A stretch of DNA of 64,000 nucleotides. Source: an uncultured Bartonella sp. (lineage in GTDB: Bacteria > Pseudomonadota > Alphaproteobacteria > Rhizobiales > Rhizobiaceae). The translations under genes were made by a program, and so were the position numbers. Position 1 is the stretch's first letter. Each line of letters opens with the position of its first letter. The notes under the pieces are model-generated. The model searched no databases and was not told where the DNA came from. It worked only from the letters and a program-made list of their open reading frames with translations. The stretch covers positions 1,054,001 through 1,118,000 of the forward strand of contig NZ_CALYPR010000001.1 in assembly GCF_945277285.1 (NCBI RefSeq), written 5' to 3'. Below, piece by piece: positions 18,534 to 27,540 of the stretch.

Positions 18534-19340
18534 ATGGTGCTTGTACTTCGTTCAGTTTTATTTACGGCGGCATTTTATCTGACAACTTTTGTACAGATGA
18601 TTCTCTATTCGCCCTTCTATTTTTTTCTTCCGCGCAAGAAAGCATGGATTGTACCCAAGACATGGGCGCGCGTGACATTGTTTTTGCAAAAACATATTGC
18701 CGGTACCGATTATGAAATCGAAGGACTCGAAAACCTGCCAAAAGGCGCTTATATCATTGCGCCAAAGCACCAGTCGGCATGGGAAACTTTTGGCCTTGTT
18801 CCTTCTCTTGATGATCCTTCCCTTATCATGAAGCGGGAATTAACATGGATACCGATTTTCGGTTGGTACATGTTAAAGACCGGCATTATTCCGATTGATC
18901 GCGGTTCGCCTTTGAAAGCCATGAAAGCGGTATTGAAGGGGGCAAAAGAAAAGGCAGCCGAAGGACGACAGATTTTAATTTTTCCGGAAGGTACACGACG
19001 CCAGCCGGGCGCGGAGCCTGACTATAAACCGGGTATTGTTGCCATGTATAATGAACTCAACGTGCCGGTTGTGCCGATTGCGCATAATGCCGGTCTTTAT
19101 TGGCCACGTGGCAATTTTCGCCGTTATCCGGGAAAAATCCGTGTACGAATTTTGCCTCCTATTGAAGCCGGGCTTAACAAACGCGAATTTTTGCCGCGTT
19201 TAATCAAAGATACCGAAGAAGCTTGTGATCAATTATTGCTTGCCGCCGCACATGACAAAAATCCGCCAGCCATGCCGCCAACAGCAGTCAAGAGATTGCA
19301 TGAACTGGGGTTGGAATGGAAAGGGCCAACCCGCGATTAG
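18534..19340 (+). CDS. plsC: 1-acyl-sn-glycerol-3-phosphate acyltransferase (PlsC family)
   Basis: 268 residues with an N-terminal membrane helix (about 5-30). It acylates lysophosphatidic acid to phosphatidic acid at the inner membrane. Motif I reads KHQSAWET, with Glu where the general family has Asp in H-x4-D. Motif III is FPEGTRRQPG and motif IV is VPVVPIAHNAG. ATG at 18534 is used; only a weak purine-rich site precedes it. It stands alone between the dehydrogenase terminator and bioM. Confidence 0.92.
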   Translation: MVLVLRSVLFTAAFYLTTFVQMILYSPFYFFLPRKKAWIVPKTWARVTLFLQKHIAGTDYEIEGLENLPKGAYIIAPKHQSAWETFGLVPSLDDPSLIMKRELTWIPIFGWYMLKTGIIPIDRGSPLKAMKAVLKGAKEKAAEGRQILIFPEGTRRQPGAEPDYKPGIVAMYNELNVPVVPIAHNAGLYWPRGNFRRYPGKIRVRILPPIEAGLNKREFLPRLIKDTEEACDQLLLAAAHDKNPPAMPPTAVKRLHELGLEWKGPTRD

Positions 19341-19414
19341 GCAATTTTAGTGTTTTTTACATTCGGGCGCCTTTAATTTGAAGGAATATTCAGTGATCGG
19401 GAAATTCAATACAA

Positions 19415-20089
19415 ATGATTGAGCTTAGAAACGTTTGTGTCGAGGTGGGCGACCATACTATACTTGATAATTTGAGCCTGACCCTTACTGAAAAGCGCAT
19501 TGCCATTATCGGTGCCAATGGCTCCGGCAAAAGCACTTTTGCACGGTTACTCAATGGCCTGCGAGTGCCAAAATCGGGAGTTGTTTTGGTTGATTCTTTG
19601 GATAGCCGTCAATATGGCAAGGAAATTCGCCGCAAGGTAGGATTTGTTTTTCAAAATCCCGATAACCAGATTGTTATGCCGGTTGTTGAAGAAGATATAG
19701 CATTTGGTTTGAAAAATATCCGCCTTGCAAAAGCCGATATTGCCCACCGTGTTGACCGGATTCTCGACCATTTTAATTTGCAGCCGCTAAGGCTTCAATC
19801 GGTACAAAGTTTGAGCGGTGGTCAAAAACAGCTTGTTGCACTTTGTGGTGTGTTGGTTATGGAACCCGAAGTGATTGTTTTTGACGAACCGACCACACAG
19901 CTTGATTTGCGCAATAAGCGGAAAATTACCGATACTATTTTGCAGCTTTCCCAACAGGTGATTGTGATATCGCATGACCTCGATATGTTGAAAAACTTTG
20001 ACCGTGTGATTGTGATTGATCACGGAAAAGTCGTTTATGATGATAGACCGGAAAAGTCGATTGCCTATTACGAGGAGCAGATGGCGTGA
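19415..20089 (+). CDS. bioM: Biotin ECF transporter ATPase BioM
   Basis: 224 residues. It is the ATPase of the energy-coupling-factor biotin importer. Walker A is GANGSGKST near residue 34, the Q-loop region is [11 protein letters not shown], the ABC signature is LSGGQKQ and Walker B is VIVFDEPT, followed by the switch His in VISHDLD. Short ATPases of this kind pair with BioN and BioY. The stop overlaps the bioN start (GTGA), showing coupling. No clear BioR-type palindrome was seen in the 74 bases upstream. Confidence 0.93.
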   Translation: MIELRNVCVEVGDHTILDNLSLTLTEKRIAIIGANGSGKSTFARLLNGLRVPKSGVVLVDSLDSRQYGKEIRRKVGFVFQNPDNQIVMPVVEEDIAFGLKNIRLAKADIAHRVDRILDHFNLQPLRLQSVQSLSGGQKQLVALCGVLVMEPEVIVFDEPTTQLDLRNKRKITDTILQLSQQVIVISHDLDMLKNFDRVIVIDHGKVVYDDRPEKSIAYYEEQMA

Positions 20090-20697
20090 TCGATTCAAGC
20101 TATGGTTCGACAATTATTCACCGATTGCCTGCCTCAATAAAGCTATCTTGTCTCTTCTGCTTGAGCCTATTGCTTTTTTATTTTCCTGATGTCTGGTTTG
20201 CGACAATCACACTGTGCATTGTCTATGGTCTTTTTTTAGCTGCCGGATTTCGACCTTCGCGACCTTTTGTCGAGCTCAAGAAAATTATGTGGTTTTTGAT
20301 AGCTTTGTTTATCGTCCAATATTTTTCAAGCAATCTTGTAGCGGCCATTTTAATCTGCCTGCGGCTGTCAACGCTTGTTCTTCTGGCAACGCTTGTCACC
20401 ATGACGACTCCTTTTACGAAGATGATGGCGTTTCTTGAAAAGTTTTTTACATTTACGCGTCTATTTGGAGCCAATCCGGCAAAAATCTCTCTCGCTTTAT
20501 CTTTGACATTAAGGTTTATTGCTGTCTTTTCGGATATTTGCAACGAAGTTCGTGAGGCACAGAAAGCACGGGGATTAGAAAATAACGTGTTAGCATTGGT
20601 TATGCCGGTATTGGTCAGAAGCTTGAAGATACAGGCCGATGTGGCAGCCGCAATTGAAGCGCGTTCCTATGATGCAAGCGAGACTGATAAAAATTGA
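20086..20697 (+). CDS. bioN: Biotin ECF transporter transmembrane (T) component BioN
   Basis: 203 residues with about five hydrophobic segments. It carries the two short coupling motifs of EcfT proteins, ARG in EAQKARGLE and ARS in IEARSYD near the C-terminus, which contact the ATPase. The start is GTG at 20086, overlapping the bioM stop by four bases. bioY follows 22 bases after the stop. Confidence 0.92.
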   Translation: MIDSSYGSTIIHRLPASIKLSCLFCLSLLLFYFPDVWFATITLCIVYGLFLAAGFRPSRPFVELKKIMWFLIALFIVQYFSSNLVAAILICLRLSTLVLLATLVTMTTPFTKMMAFLEKFFTFTRLFGANPAKISLALSLTLRFIAVFSDICNEVREAQKARGLENNVLALVMPVLVRSLKIQADVAAAIEARSYDASETDKN

Positions 20698-20719
20698 CAC
20701 GATTAACGGAGGGGATTTG

Positions 20720-21274
20720 ATGTCAACCAAAGATATTGTTGCTGTTGCACTTTTTGCGGCCTTTATAGCCGTTTTGGGCTTGATACCGGCAATAGCTGTA
20801 CCGGTTATACCGGTGCCGATTACCGCCCAGCTTTTAGGTATCATTCTGGCAGGAGCTGTTTTAGGTGCCAAGCGGGGCTTTTTGGCTTGCATATTTTTTC
20901 TGATACTCGTGGCAGCCGGTCTTCCGCTTCTTTCCGGCGGGCGCGGGGGAATATCGGTGTTTTTCGCGCCAACCAGCGGTTATCTCATAGGCTTTCCTGT
21001 TACCGCAGCTCTTATCGGTTATTTTTATTCTTTCTTTCGCAACAGTCTGACACCCTTAAAAGAAATTCTCATTATGGCGGTCGGTGTATTTTGTGTCGAC
21101 CATCTCTTTGGCATTGTCTGGCTGGCGACAATGGGAGGATTGGATTATTCTAGGGCTTTTTTGGGCGATCTTATTTTTATCCCGGGAGATCTTATAAAAA
21201 TTACCATTGCCTATTTCATTGCAAGTCGTCTGCGTAAGGCGCTGCCGGATTTAATGAGCGATATGTCGCGTTAA
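20720..21274 (+). CDS. bioY: Biotin ECF transporter substrate-binding (S) component BioY
   Basis: 184 residues, six predicted membrane helices. BioY signatures present are VPVIPVPITAQLLGIILAG near the N-terminus, LGAKRG, and the GGRGG segment near residue 75. The start at 20720 follows GGAGGGGA at 20708-20714; a longer frame upstream overlaps bioN and is not needed. Together with bioM and bioN it forms a complete three-component importer, which points to uptake of biotin from the environment. Confidence 0.95.
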   Translation: MSTKDIVAVALFAAFIAVLGLIPAIAVPVIPVPITAQLLGIILAGAVLGAKRGFLACIFFLILVAAGLPLLSGGRGGISVFFAPTSGYLIGFPVTAALIGYFYSFFRNSLTPLKEILIMAVGVFCVDHLFGIVWLATMGGLDYSRAFLGDLIFIPGDLIKITIAYFIASRLRKALPDLMSDMSR

Positions 21275-21276
21275 AA

Positions 21277-21301
21277 AAAGCGGGCATAAAGCCCGCTTTC
21301 T
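21277..21301. terminator. Bidirectional terminator between bioY and the universal stress gene
   Basis: AAAGCGGGC (21277-21285), a five-base loop and GCCCGCTTT (21291-21299) form a perfect stem with A and T runs on its two sides. It suits both converging genes. Confidence 0.85.
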
Positions 21302-21320
21302 GACAAGCAAATGATAAAGC

Positions 21321-21770
21321 TTATTTTATAACCATAACCGGTCGTTCACTCATGGCCAAAACTTCTGAAGCCTGACTACCGAGAATAAGGCGGTTCACAC
21401 CGCGACGACCATGCGAGGCAATAATAATCAGATCGGCATTATGCTCGTTTGCAGCATCAACAATACCTGCGGCAGCAAGCTGGTTTTCGGCATGAACGCC
21501 TTTTGCCTTAACGCCGGCTTTTTCAGCCTTGTTGAGTGCACCTTCAAGAATCTTGCGTGCACCATCTTCCATTTCCTTGCGGAATTCGTCAAAAGCCCCG
21601 GGGCTTGATGCCCATTCTGCACCAACAACGATGCCATAAGATGGCATGAGACTTGTTACAGTCACAACAAAAAGCTCGCCACCGGTTTTTTTTGCGAGCT
21701 CGACCGCCGCATCAACGCCACGATCAGCAAGTTCTGATCCATCCGTTGCAACGAGAATACGTTCATACAT
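21321..21770 (-). CDS. Universal stress protein, UspA family
   Basis: 149 residues, a single Usp domain. It begins ERILVATDGSELADRGVDAAVELA and ends with the nucleotide-binding signature ASHGRRGVNRLILGSQASEVL near residues 118-138, so it is probably of the ATP-binding class (G-2x-G-9x-G-S/T type). Family members respond to stress or nutrient limitation; nothing in the context fixes the role. The gene is monocistronic and converges on bioY. Confidence 0.93.
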   Translation of the reverse strand: MYERILVATDGSELADRGVDAAVELAKKTGGELFVVTVTSLMPSYGIVVGAEWASSPGAFDEFRKEMEDGARKILEGALNKAEKAGVKAKGVHAENQLAAAGIVDAANEHNADLIIIASHGRRGVNRLILGSQASEVLAMSERPVMVIK

Positions 21771-22133
21771 ATCTGTTTCCTTCCCTCTTCAAATCGGGCT
21801 TTTGCCCTATCAAGCAGATAAGAATTTTCACGCTCCGCTTCAATATTTCGGAAGCTGCAACTTTCCAATATATACTATAATTTTTCATAACGGATATAAG
21901 GCTTGATAAAAAAGCATTTGTTCACAGGCAAATCATTGCTTTTTCAAAGGTAGGATCAGCTTTTCAACCAACAATTTTTATCTTTTTCAGACATATTTTT
22001 ATACGGTTTGAATTTTTTAAGTTATAAATAAAAAAGGCTCTAAACCCGATACACAGTGTGTATTCTGTTAAAAAGAGATAAAATTCGGCAACAGCCGATA
22101 AACAAAAGACAAGTCTAATCTGGATCATATGAT
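21771..22133. other. Intergenic region with a possible palindromic operator upstream of the carboxypeptidase
   Basis: 363 bases between divergent promoters of the universal stress gene and the carboxypeptidase gene. It is AT-rich with no credible gene. ATACAC-AGT-GTGTAT at 22049-22063 is a 6-bp inverted repeat with a three-base centre, about 70 bases before the carboxypeptidase start, and could be a regulator site. Confidence 0.4.
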
Positions 22134-23219
22134 ATGCGTAGAATAGCGGGTATTGTTACCTTTTTCATAAGTTTTCTTTTCAGTCTGGTTTTCGCGCAGG
22201 CTAATCCATATATTTCCGTTGATGTCGCAACCGGTCGCATTCTTGCGCACAATGATGCGTTTGACCGCTGGTATCCGGCTTCTCTCACGAAATTGATGAC
22301 GGCTTATGTTACGTTCCGTGCTCTTCATAATGGTGAAGTCACACCGCAGACACACGTAACGGTAAGTGCAGCGGCCGCAAAACTTCCTCCCAGCCACTCC
22401 GGTTATAAACCCGGCTCAGTTCTTGACCTTGATACGGCCTTGTCGATTACTTTGGTAAAGTCCACCAATGATCTTGCAACAGCAATTGCAGAAACTGTCG
22501 GCGGCTCGGAGCCGGCTTTTGTCGAGCGCATGAATAAAGAAGCGCAACGACTTGGTATGTTTGGATCGCATTTTGCCAATGCCAATGGTTTGCCCAACCC
22601 TGATAATTATTCGACAGCACGTGACCTTGCGGTTTTAGCTGTCCAGATCCGTCGTGAATTTCCTCAATATGCCCATTATTTTTCGATTCCAGCTATTGAT
22701 TTCGGGGGCGGAAGAAAAGTCGAACAGAATTCCAATAATCTGATTGGCCGCTTTTCTGGAGCTGATGGGATGAAAACCGGCTTCATATGTGCATCGGGTT
22801 TTAATCTCGTGGCATCAGCCACGCGCAATAACCGGACGATTATTGCTCTGGTTCTCGGTGCAGATCGCATTGATCAGCGGGAAGGTTTGGCAGCAAAACT
22901 TTTGCATGACGGTTTTTCTACCCAAGGGTCACCTCAAATAACACTGGCAACCTTGCAGCCTTATGGAACCAAACTCAATCAGATTACTGATATTAAAGAC
23001 AGGATTTGCAATGACGAGGCATGGAAAATACGCATGCAACATCGTGATGAAAAAGGCAAAACCATTTTCGATTCACCCTATATTGCTGCCCAGCCCGCCA
23101 AAGTTGCGCCTTTGCAAGTTCGTTTGATTTCTGCCCCGCCTGCAGTCAAACCCGGTGAAATACCGGTATGGAAAGTGCCTGTTCCGACGCCTCGTCCGGC
23201 TCAAATGGATTCCGAATGA
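22134..23219 (+). CDS. D-alanyl-D-alanine carboxypeptidase (low-molecular-weight PBP, DacA-like)
   Basis: 361 residues. An N-terminal signal peptide (about 1-22, ending AQA) exports it to the periplasm. The three active-site motifs of S11 peptidases are present: SLTK near residue 51, STN near 112 and KTG near 210. It removes the terminal D-Ala from peptidoglycan pentapeptides. The C-terminal part is extended and Pro-rich rather than a plain PBP5 anchor. The stop overlaps the next start codon (ATGA), coupling it to a COG0523 GTPase gene. Confidence 0.92.
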   Translation: MRRIAGIVTFFISFLFSLVFAQANPYISVDVATGRILAHNDAFDRWYPASLTKLMTAYVTFRALHNGEVTPQTHVTVSAAAAKLPPSHSGYKPGSVLDLDTALSITLVKSTNDLATAIAETVGGSEPAFVERMNKEAQRLGMFGSHFANANGLPNPDNYSTARDLAVLAVQIRREFPQYAHYFSIPAIDFGGGRKVEQNSNNLIGRFSGADGMKTGFICASGFNLVASATRNNRTIIALVLGADRIDQREGLAAKLLHDGFSTQGSPQITLATLQPYGTKLNQITDIKDRICNDEAWKIRMQHRDEKGKTIFDSPYIAAQPAKVAPLQVRLISAPPAVKPGEIPVWKVPVPTPRPAQMDSE

Positions 23220-24307
23220 TCAATATTCAACACCGCATTCCTGTCACGATTTTTACCGGCTTTCTAGGATCGGGCAAAACCACTTTATTGAACCGTGTTC
23301 TAAAGGATCCGCTTCTTGAGGACACTGCTGTTATTGTAAACGAATTTGGCGATGTGGGGATTGATCATCTTTTGGTCGAGCAAACAGATGAAGGAGTTAT
23401 CGAACTATCCAATGGCTGCCTTTGTTGTACAATGCGCGGGCAACTCGTTGACAGTCTGGCAGGCTTGATCGACCGGCTGCAAACCGGCCGTATTAAACGG
23501 TTGAGCCATGTTGTTATCGAAACAACAGGCCTTGCTGATCCGGCCCCGATTTTGCAGGCATTACTGGGGCATCCCGCCATGTTGCAATCTTTTGTCATTG
23601 ACGGAGTTGTCACAACAGTTGATGCAATCAACGGTCTTGCAACATTGGCAAAACATAAAGAAGCGCGCAACCAGATTGCCTTTGCCGACAGGATCGTTTT
23701 AACCAAAACCGATCTTGTTTTAGAAAAAAAAGGGATCGAACCTTTGGTTGATCGTCTTAAAGCGTTGAATCCTACCGCTGAAATTCTATTTTCGGATGCT
23801 GTCCATTGCCCGCCTTCTTCGCTTGTCAATATCGGTGTTTTTGATATGGACAAAAAAACGCCGGATATCAGAAACTGGCTTGGGCAAGATGAAGATGATC
23901 ACCACCACCATCACCATGACATCAATCGCCATTCCGATTCAATCCACGGTTTTTCCCTTACTCATGACAAATCGATACCGTATTTCGCTCTGCAAGCTTT
24001 TATTGACCTTTTGCAGGCGCATCACGGGGCAAAAATTTTACGCATGAAAGGGATTGTCGAACTCGAAGAGGATCCGTCACGTCCGGTTGTCATTCACGGT
24101 GTCCAGACATTGTTCCACCCGCCTGTCCGGCTGCCAAAATGGCCACAAGACAAACATGAGACACGGCTGGTTATCATCACCGATGGTGTGGACGAGAAAA
24201 TAGTGCGAGAAATGTTTGATGCTTTTTTGGGAAAGCCTATTGTTGATGGTGCTGACCGCATTGCCATGACAGATAATCCGTTGGCCATACCGGGATTGAA
24301 GTTTTAA
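23216..24307 (+). CDS. CobW/COG0523 family metallochaperone GTPase
   Basis: 363 residues. It has the G3E GTPase motifs: Walker A GFLGSGKTTLLN near 12-23, the CLCC metal-binding motif near 66, the ETTGLADP switch region and TKTD as the guanine-specificity motif. A run of six His follows an Asp/Glu cluster near residues 225-230, a typical metal-collecting loop. The C-terminal CobW_C domain is present. Relatives deliver zinc, cobalt or other metals; CobW itself serves cobalamin synthesis, and cobS/cobT occur 30 kb away. The metal cannot be assigned. Translation is coupled to the carboxypeptidase gene. Confidence 0.9.
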   Translation: MINIQHRIPVTIFTGFLGSGKTTLLNRVLKDPLLEDTAVIVNEFGDVGIDHLLVEQTDEGVIELSNGCLCCTMRGQLVDSLAGLIDRLQTGRIKRLSHVVIETTGLADPAPILQALLGHPAMLQSFVIDGVVTTVDAINGLATLAKHKEARNQIAFADRIVLTKTDLVLEKKGIEPLVDRLKALNPTAEILFSDAVHCPPSSLVNIGVFDMDKKTPDIRNWLGQDEDDHHHHHHDINRHSDSIHGFSLTHDKSIPYFALQAFIDLLQAHHGAKILRMKGIVELEEDPSRPVVIHGVQTLFHPPVRLPKWPQDKHETRLVIITDGVDEKIVREMFDAFLGKPIVDGADRIAMTDNPLAIPGLKF

Positions 24308-24431
24308 CAGCAAAGAGATTTGAATTTAAGTCCGTTGCCAGAAAACCTATGCCTCTATAGAAAAAGCCTGCCAATCAAAAATTTTTAAAACGTCATCAGT
24401 CTGTTCATTAATGATCAAAGCAGCGTTTCTC

Positions 24432-24671
24432 TTAAGTCGGTTTTTTAGATATGATCGAAAGGTGATGAATGCCGTTTTCAACACGTTTTTCAAAAGCGTA
24501 ATTATGTTTTTGGCAATAATTGGCAATGTCGAGTGGCGCCAACGGGTCGTCACTCACTATGACCAGCGTGATTTCCGGTGAAAGTTCGGCTTTTTTCTTT
24601 CTTGTTTTCAAAAGCACAAGTGGGCATTTTAGCCCGCGTAAATCATAAGTGAAAATTGTTTCAGCCACCAA
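24432..24671 (-). CDS. TusA-family sulfurtransferase
   Basis: 79 residues, the usual TusA/SirA size. The conserved CPxP-type motif appears as LRGLKCPLVLLKTRK near residues 12-26, with the sulfur-carrying Cys at 16 but Leu in place of the Pro two residues later. SDDPLAPLDI matches the second family block. It may relay persulfide sulfur for tRNA thiolation or cofactor synthesis. The start overlaps the 3' end of the upstream L,D-transpeptidase gene by 11 bases, so the two are co-transcribed. Confidence 0.85.
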   Translation of the reverse strand: MVAETIFTYDLRGLKCPLVLLKTRKKKAELSPEITLVIVSDDPLAPLDIANYCQKHNYAFEKRVENGIHHLSIISKKPT

Positions 24672-25848
24672 ACAATTTCCAGAACTGTTTCTTTTCTTGT
24701 GGCTTCGGTTCTACTACGGTTGACGCTCCGGCATTTTGTGCCTCTTCTTCAGCAAGCGACTGGCCGTTATCCGGTTTCGGAGATGGTTTGACGATACTTG
24801 CGGTTTTTTCACTATCGGCAGGTGCTTTTGCGGCAATAGCTGTTGCCGGTGCAATATCCGGTGCATTGGGTGTTTCTTTTGAAGCAGGCGTAAGTGAAGG
24901 TGGTTCACGTGAAACCTGCACACCGGCAGCCCGCTTGCGGCTCCAATCGGCAACAAGCGAAGCTTCCTGAACGCCCTGAATTGTCGGCGAAGGTGCTTTC
25001 ATCTTTTTATCACCGATAGATGAAAACGCTTCATCGTTTTTTTTCTGATAGGAAGCAAAAGCCGTCTGAAATGAAGGATCGTTACTTGCCGGCGGGCAAA
25101 CGCCTGCAGGTGTCAGCGCCTTTCCATCGGTGTTGCGGTTAAATACATAACGTTTTTCACAAACATCAACTTTGGGCGGCCTTTTGGTAATTTCAAAAAT
25201 ATCATAGCCTTCTTTGAGCATTGTCCAGAATTTGTAATTCGGGTCATTGCGATAACGGGCCATATTTTCAGCTGTCATGCGGAACGGGAAAGCTTCGAGC
25301 TGGAATTCGCGTTGTCCACCTTTAAATGAATCACGTCCGAAAGCGTAAATCTGCGCAATATTTTCGTCGCTCATCGAATAGCAGCCGGAAGATGAACACG
25401 CACCATGTACCATCAAATGCTGGCCGGTGCGGCCGTTCACCTGATCATAGGCATTGGGAAAACCGATATTGAAGGCAAGATAATAATTGGAATTCGGGTT
25501 CATCTGGCCGGGACGGATTGTATAAAACCCTTCCGGTGCCTGCCTGTCACCTTCCATATATTTGGGGCCAAGTTTACCCGACCATTTGCAGATATTGTAA
25601 GTAGAGATAAGGTCATATTTTCCGGTGCGTGTCTGCTTCCAGATTTCAACGACACTTTCTTCCTTGAAAACCCGCACAACAATGGGCGAATATTTTTCCA
25701 TATTCTTGGCAACCATCTTGTCTTGCAGTTTTTTCGGCAATTCCTGTGTCGCTTTGCCGCTTTGCGGCAAATTGGGAGATTGCTGGCAACCGCCAAGACA
25801 AGTCGCGGTAAGAAAGAAAGAAGCAAGAAGCGCAGTTCTAAATTTCAT
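24661..25848 (-). CDS. YafK-type murein L,D-transpeptidase family lipoprotein
   Basis: 395 residues. The signal peptide ends in a lipobox (CLGGC, Cys about residue 20), so it is probably a lipoprotein. The YkuD-like catalytic region has MVHGACSSSGCYSM with the nucleophile Cys near 160, preceded by the FYTIRPGQMNPNSNYYL segment typical of the YafK subgroup. The last 120 residues are low-complexity, rich in Ala, Pro and Lys, and resemble a wall-spanning linker. YafK-like enzymes act on L,D-crosslinks or detach lipoprotein from peptidoglycan; which of these applies here is not known. Confidence 0.88.
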   Translation of the reverse strand: MKFRTALLASFFLTATCLGGCQQSPNLPQSGKATQELPKKLQDKMVAKNMEKYSPIVVRVFKEESVVEIWKQTRTGKYDLISTYNICKWSGKLGPKYMEGDRQAPEGFYTIRPGQMNPNSNYYLAFNIGFPNAYDQVNGRTGQHLMVHGACSSSGCYSMSDENIAQIYAFGRDSFKGGQREFQLEAFPFRMTAENMARYRNDPNYKFWTMLKEGYDIFEITKRPPKVDVCEKRYVFNRNTDGKALTPAGVCPPASNDPSFQTAFASYQKKNDEAFSSIGDKKMKAPSPTIQGVQEASLVADWSRKRAAGVQVSREPPSLTPASKETPNAPDIAPATAIAAKAPADSEKTASIVKPSPKPDNGQSLAEEEAQNAGASTVVEPKPQEKKQFWKLFGG

Positions 25849-26080
25849 TCACAAAGCTCCGGACGAGCAGGCTCTCGCCAATCTGGTTTTCTCAAATGGA
25901 AAGCAAATGCCAAACCAATATCGTTAATCATACCATATTATCAAAAAAATTAAACTTCCCTTAAAAAACAAGGAAGCATCCCCTAACTTTAAGAAACGTC
26001 GAAGTTGGTTTTCAACGAATAAACACTAGTGCTTTGTAAAGATGCCTCTCACAATTACGATTCTCTAAAACCGGCAATGT

Positions 26081-26281
26081 TTATCGCCGTACATTGTCCA
26101 TTCCGGCATTTACACTAACTGTGAGTTGTGTCGAAAAGACGGCATGAGACATTGCATCTTTTTCCAGTTCTTGACTGTTTGCATGATTGACGATGACCAT
26201 AACAACCAATAATGCAACAGCCAGAGAAAGAATTCCCCGAATAATGCGTATCAACCACATAATTGTTTTTAACTTTCTCAC
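26081..26281 (-). CDS. Possible small membrane protein, unknown
   Basis: 66 residues from GTG 26281 (ATG at 26260 is an alternative). A basic N-terminus is followed by one hydrophobic helix (about 15-33) and a short polar tail. This could be a signal-anchored peptide, but no ribosome site is strong and no family is recognised. It is isolated between two genes on the same strand, with gaps of about 160-230 bases on either side. Confidence 0.35.
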   Translation of the reverse strand: MRKLKTIMWLIRIIRGILSLAVALLVVMVIVNHANSQELEKDAMSHAVFSTQLTVSVNAGMDNVRR

Positions 26282-26445
26282 CTCATGGCTAAATTCTTTA
26301 AAAAAGCCAAGCCAGAAACAAATAACAGCAACTCTTTCTAATATAATGATTTGGTAAAGAAATTTTTAGTATTCACAATGATGATTACGGTCCTGAAGAA
26401 TTTTCTTTATAAAACTATGGTTCTGGGTAATTTTACAATCGGGGT

Positions 26446-27114
26446 TTAGGTATCGTTGAACTTCCATATTGTGACATTTTTAGAATGACTGTCTTCAATG
26501 GCTGTTGATGTAGAAATTCGAAAGGCGGTCTTTTTTTCAAAAAACTGTTTGGGGAAATAGGCACGCCCGGGATCGCCGGTCAATATGGTGGTTTTTGCCG
26601 TGTCAAATTGGCGAAACCATCCTAGTACTGTTTCACTCATTATTTTATCATAAAACACATCACCGGCGAGGATAACGTCCCATGGATATTGTCCAAATTT
26701 TTGCTGTATGTTGTTATGATCCATAAGATTATTGTTTTCAATGTCGATTGGCACATCATTGAGACGCGCATTGAGAAGAATTGCTTCACAGGCGAAAGGG
26801 TCGATATCATTTGCCAGAACCGATAAGGCACCGGCTTTTCTGGCTGCTATACCGACAAGTCCTGAACCGGCAGCAAAATCAAGGACTTTCTTCCTTCTTA
26901 CAATTTCGGGATGTTCAAGAATATAGAGTGCGAGCGCTTCTCCACCTGCCCAAGGAAATGCCCAGAATGGCGGTGATAGATTGATTTTTTCCATTTTCGC
27001 CTGTGTCTTGTGCCAAAGGTCATGGACTTCATCGGCCTGATAAAGTTTTATCAAAGGGATGTTAAGACAAGAAAGCGGCGATGTATTTGCAAGAATAAAT
27101 GTTTTTTTGTCCAT
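26446..27114 (-). CDS. Class I SAM-dependent methyltransferase, probable protein-lysine type (COG3897)
   Basis: 222 residues from ATG 27114, which overlaps the stop of the upstream EVE-domain gene (ATGA); a longer frame inside that gene is not credible. Motif I is VLDFAAGSGLVGIAARKAG and the acidic loop is ANDIDPFA. PPFWAFPWAGGEALALYIL just before it is characteristic of the family that includes ETF-beta and nicotinamide-type methyltransferases. The substrate is unknown. It is the last gene of a run that begins with tsaD and gpsA on the minus strand. Confidence 0.85.
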   Translation of the reverse strand: MDKKTFILANTSPLSCLNIPLIKLYQADEVHDLWHKTQAKMEKINLSPPFWAFPWAGGEALALYILEHPEIVRRKKVLDFAAGSGLVGIAARKAGALSVLANDIDPFACEAILLNARLNDVPIDIENNNLMDHNNIQQKFGQYPWDVILAGDVFYDKIMSETVLGWFRQFDTAKTTILTGDPGRAYFPKQFFEKKTAFRISTSTAIEDSHSKNVTIWKFNDT

Positions 27115-27539
27115 CAAGGCGCCGGCGAAAGACCACCCATCCGGCAAACTTCCAGCCATTCATCTTCACGCACCGGCTGCACGGAAAGCCGCATTGACGT
27201 GACCAAGGACATATTTTGAAGCTTAGGATTGGCTTTGACCGCTTTCAATGTTACCGGCTTTGGCATATCTGCAACAGCACGGATATCAACGCATTCCCAG
27301 CGCGGATCATCGGTTGTTGAATCATGATGAGCGGTTTTACAAACTTCAACAATGCCAACGATTTCAAGCCCTTCATTGGAATGGTAGAAAAAGCCCTTAT
27401 CACCAAGTTTCATGGCGCGCATATTGTTGCGAGCCTGATAATTGCGCACGCCATCCCACTGTTCGCCTTCCAGACCTTTATTTTTTTGCATATCCCAAGA
27501 CCATTTGAAAGGCTCGGATTTGAATAACCAATAGGCCAT
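27114..27539 (-). CDS. EVE-domain protein (thymocyte nuclear protein 1-like)
   Basis: 141 residues. The start is MAYWLFKSEPFKWSW at 27539, the family N-terminus; the frame open upstream is ignored. WDGVRNYQARNNMRAM and GFFYHSNEG are the typical EVE blocks forming the aromatic pocket that in PUA-like relatives binds modified bases. The substrate in bacteria is uncertain. It is separated by one base from the upstream YciI gene and overlaps the methyltransferase start. This EVE gene lies in a conserved housekeeping run, not in the defence island. Confidence 0.93.
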   Translation of the reverse strand: MAYWLFKSEPFKWSWDMQKNKGLEGEQWDGVRNYQARNNMRAMKLGDKGFFYHSNEGLEIVGIVEVCKTAHHDSTTDDPRWECVDIRAVADMPKPVTLKAVKANPKLQNMSLVTSMRLSVQPVREDEWLEVCRMGGLSPAP

Positions 27540-27540
27540 G

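Noticed and set aside
23900-23918. His6 run that might suggest a cloning tag or contamination
   Set aside because: It is internal to a COG0523 GTPase in the usual metal-collecting loop, so it is natural.
27114-27539. EVE-domain gene as part of a modified-base restriction system
   Set aside because: It sits in a conserved gpsA-tsaD housekeeping run with no nuclease or McrBC-type partner.
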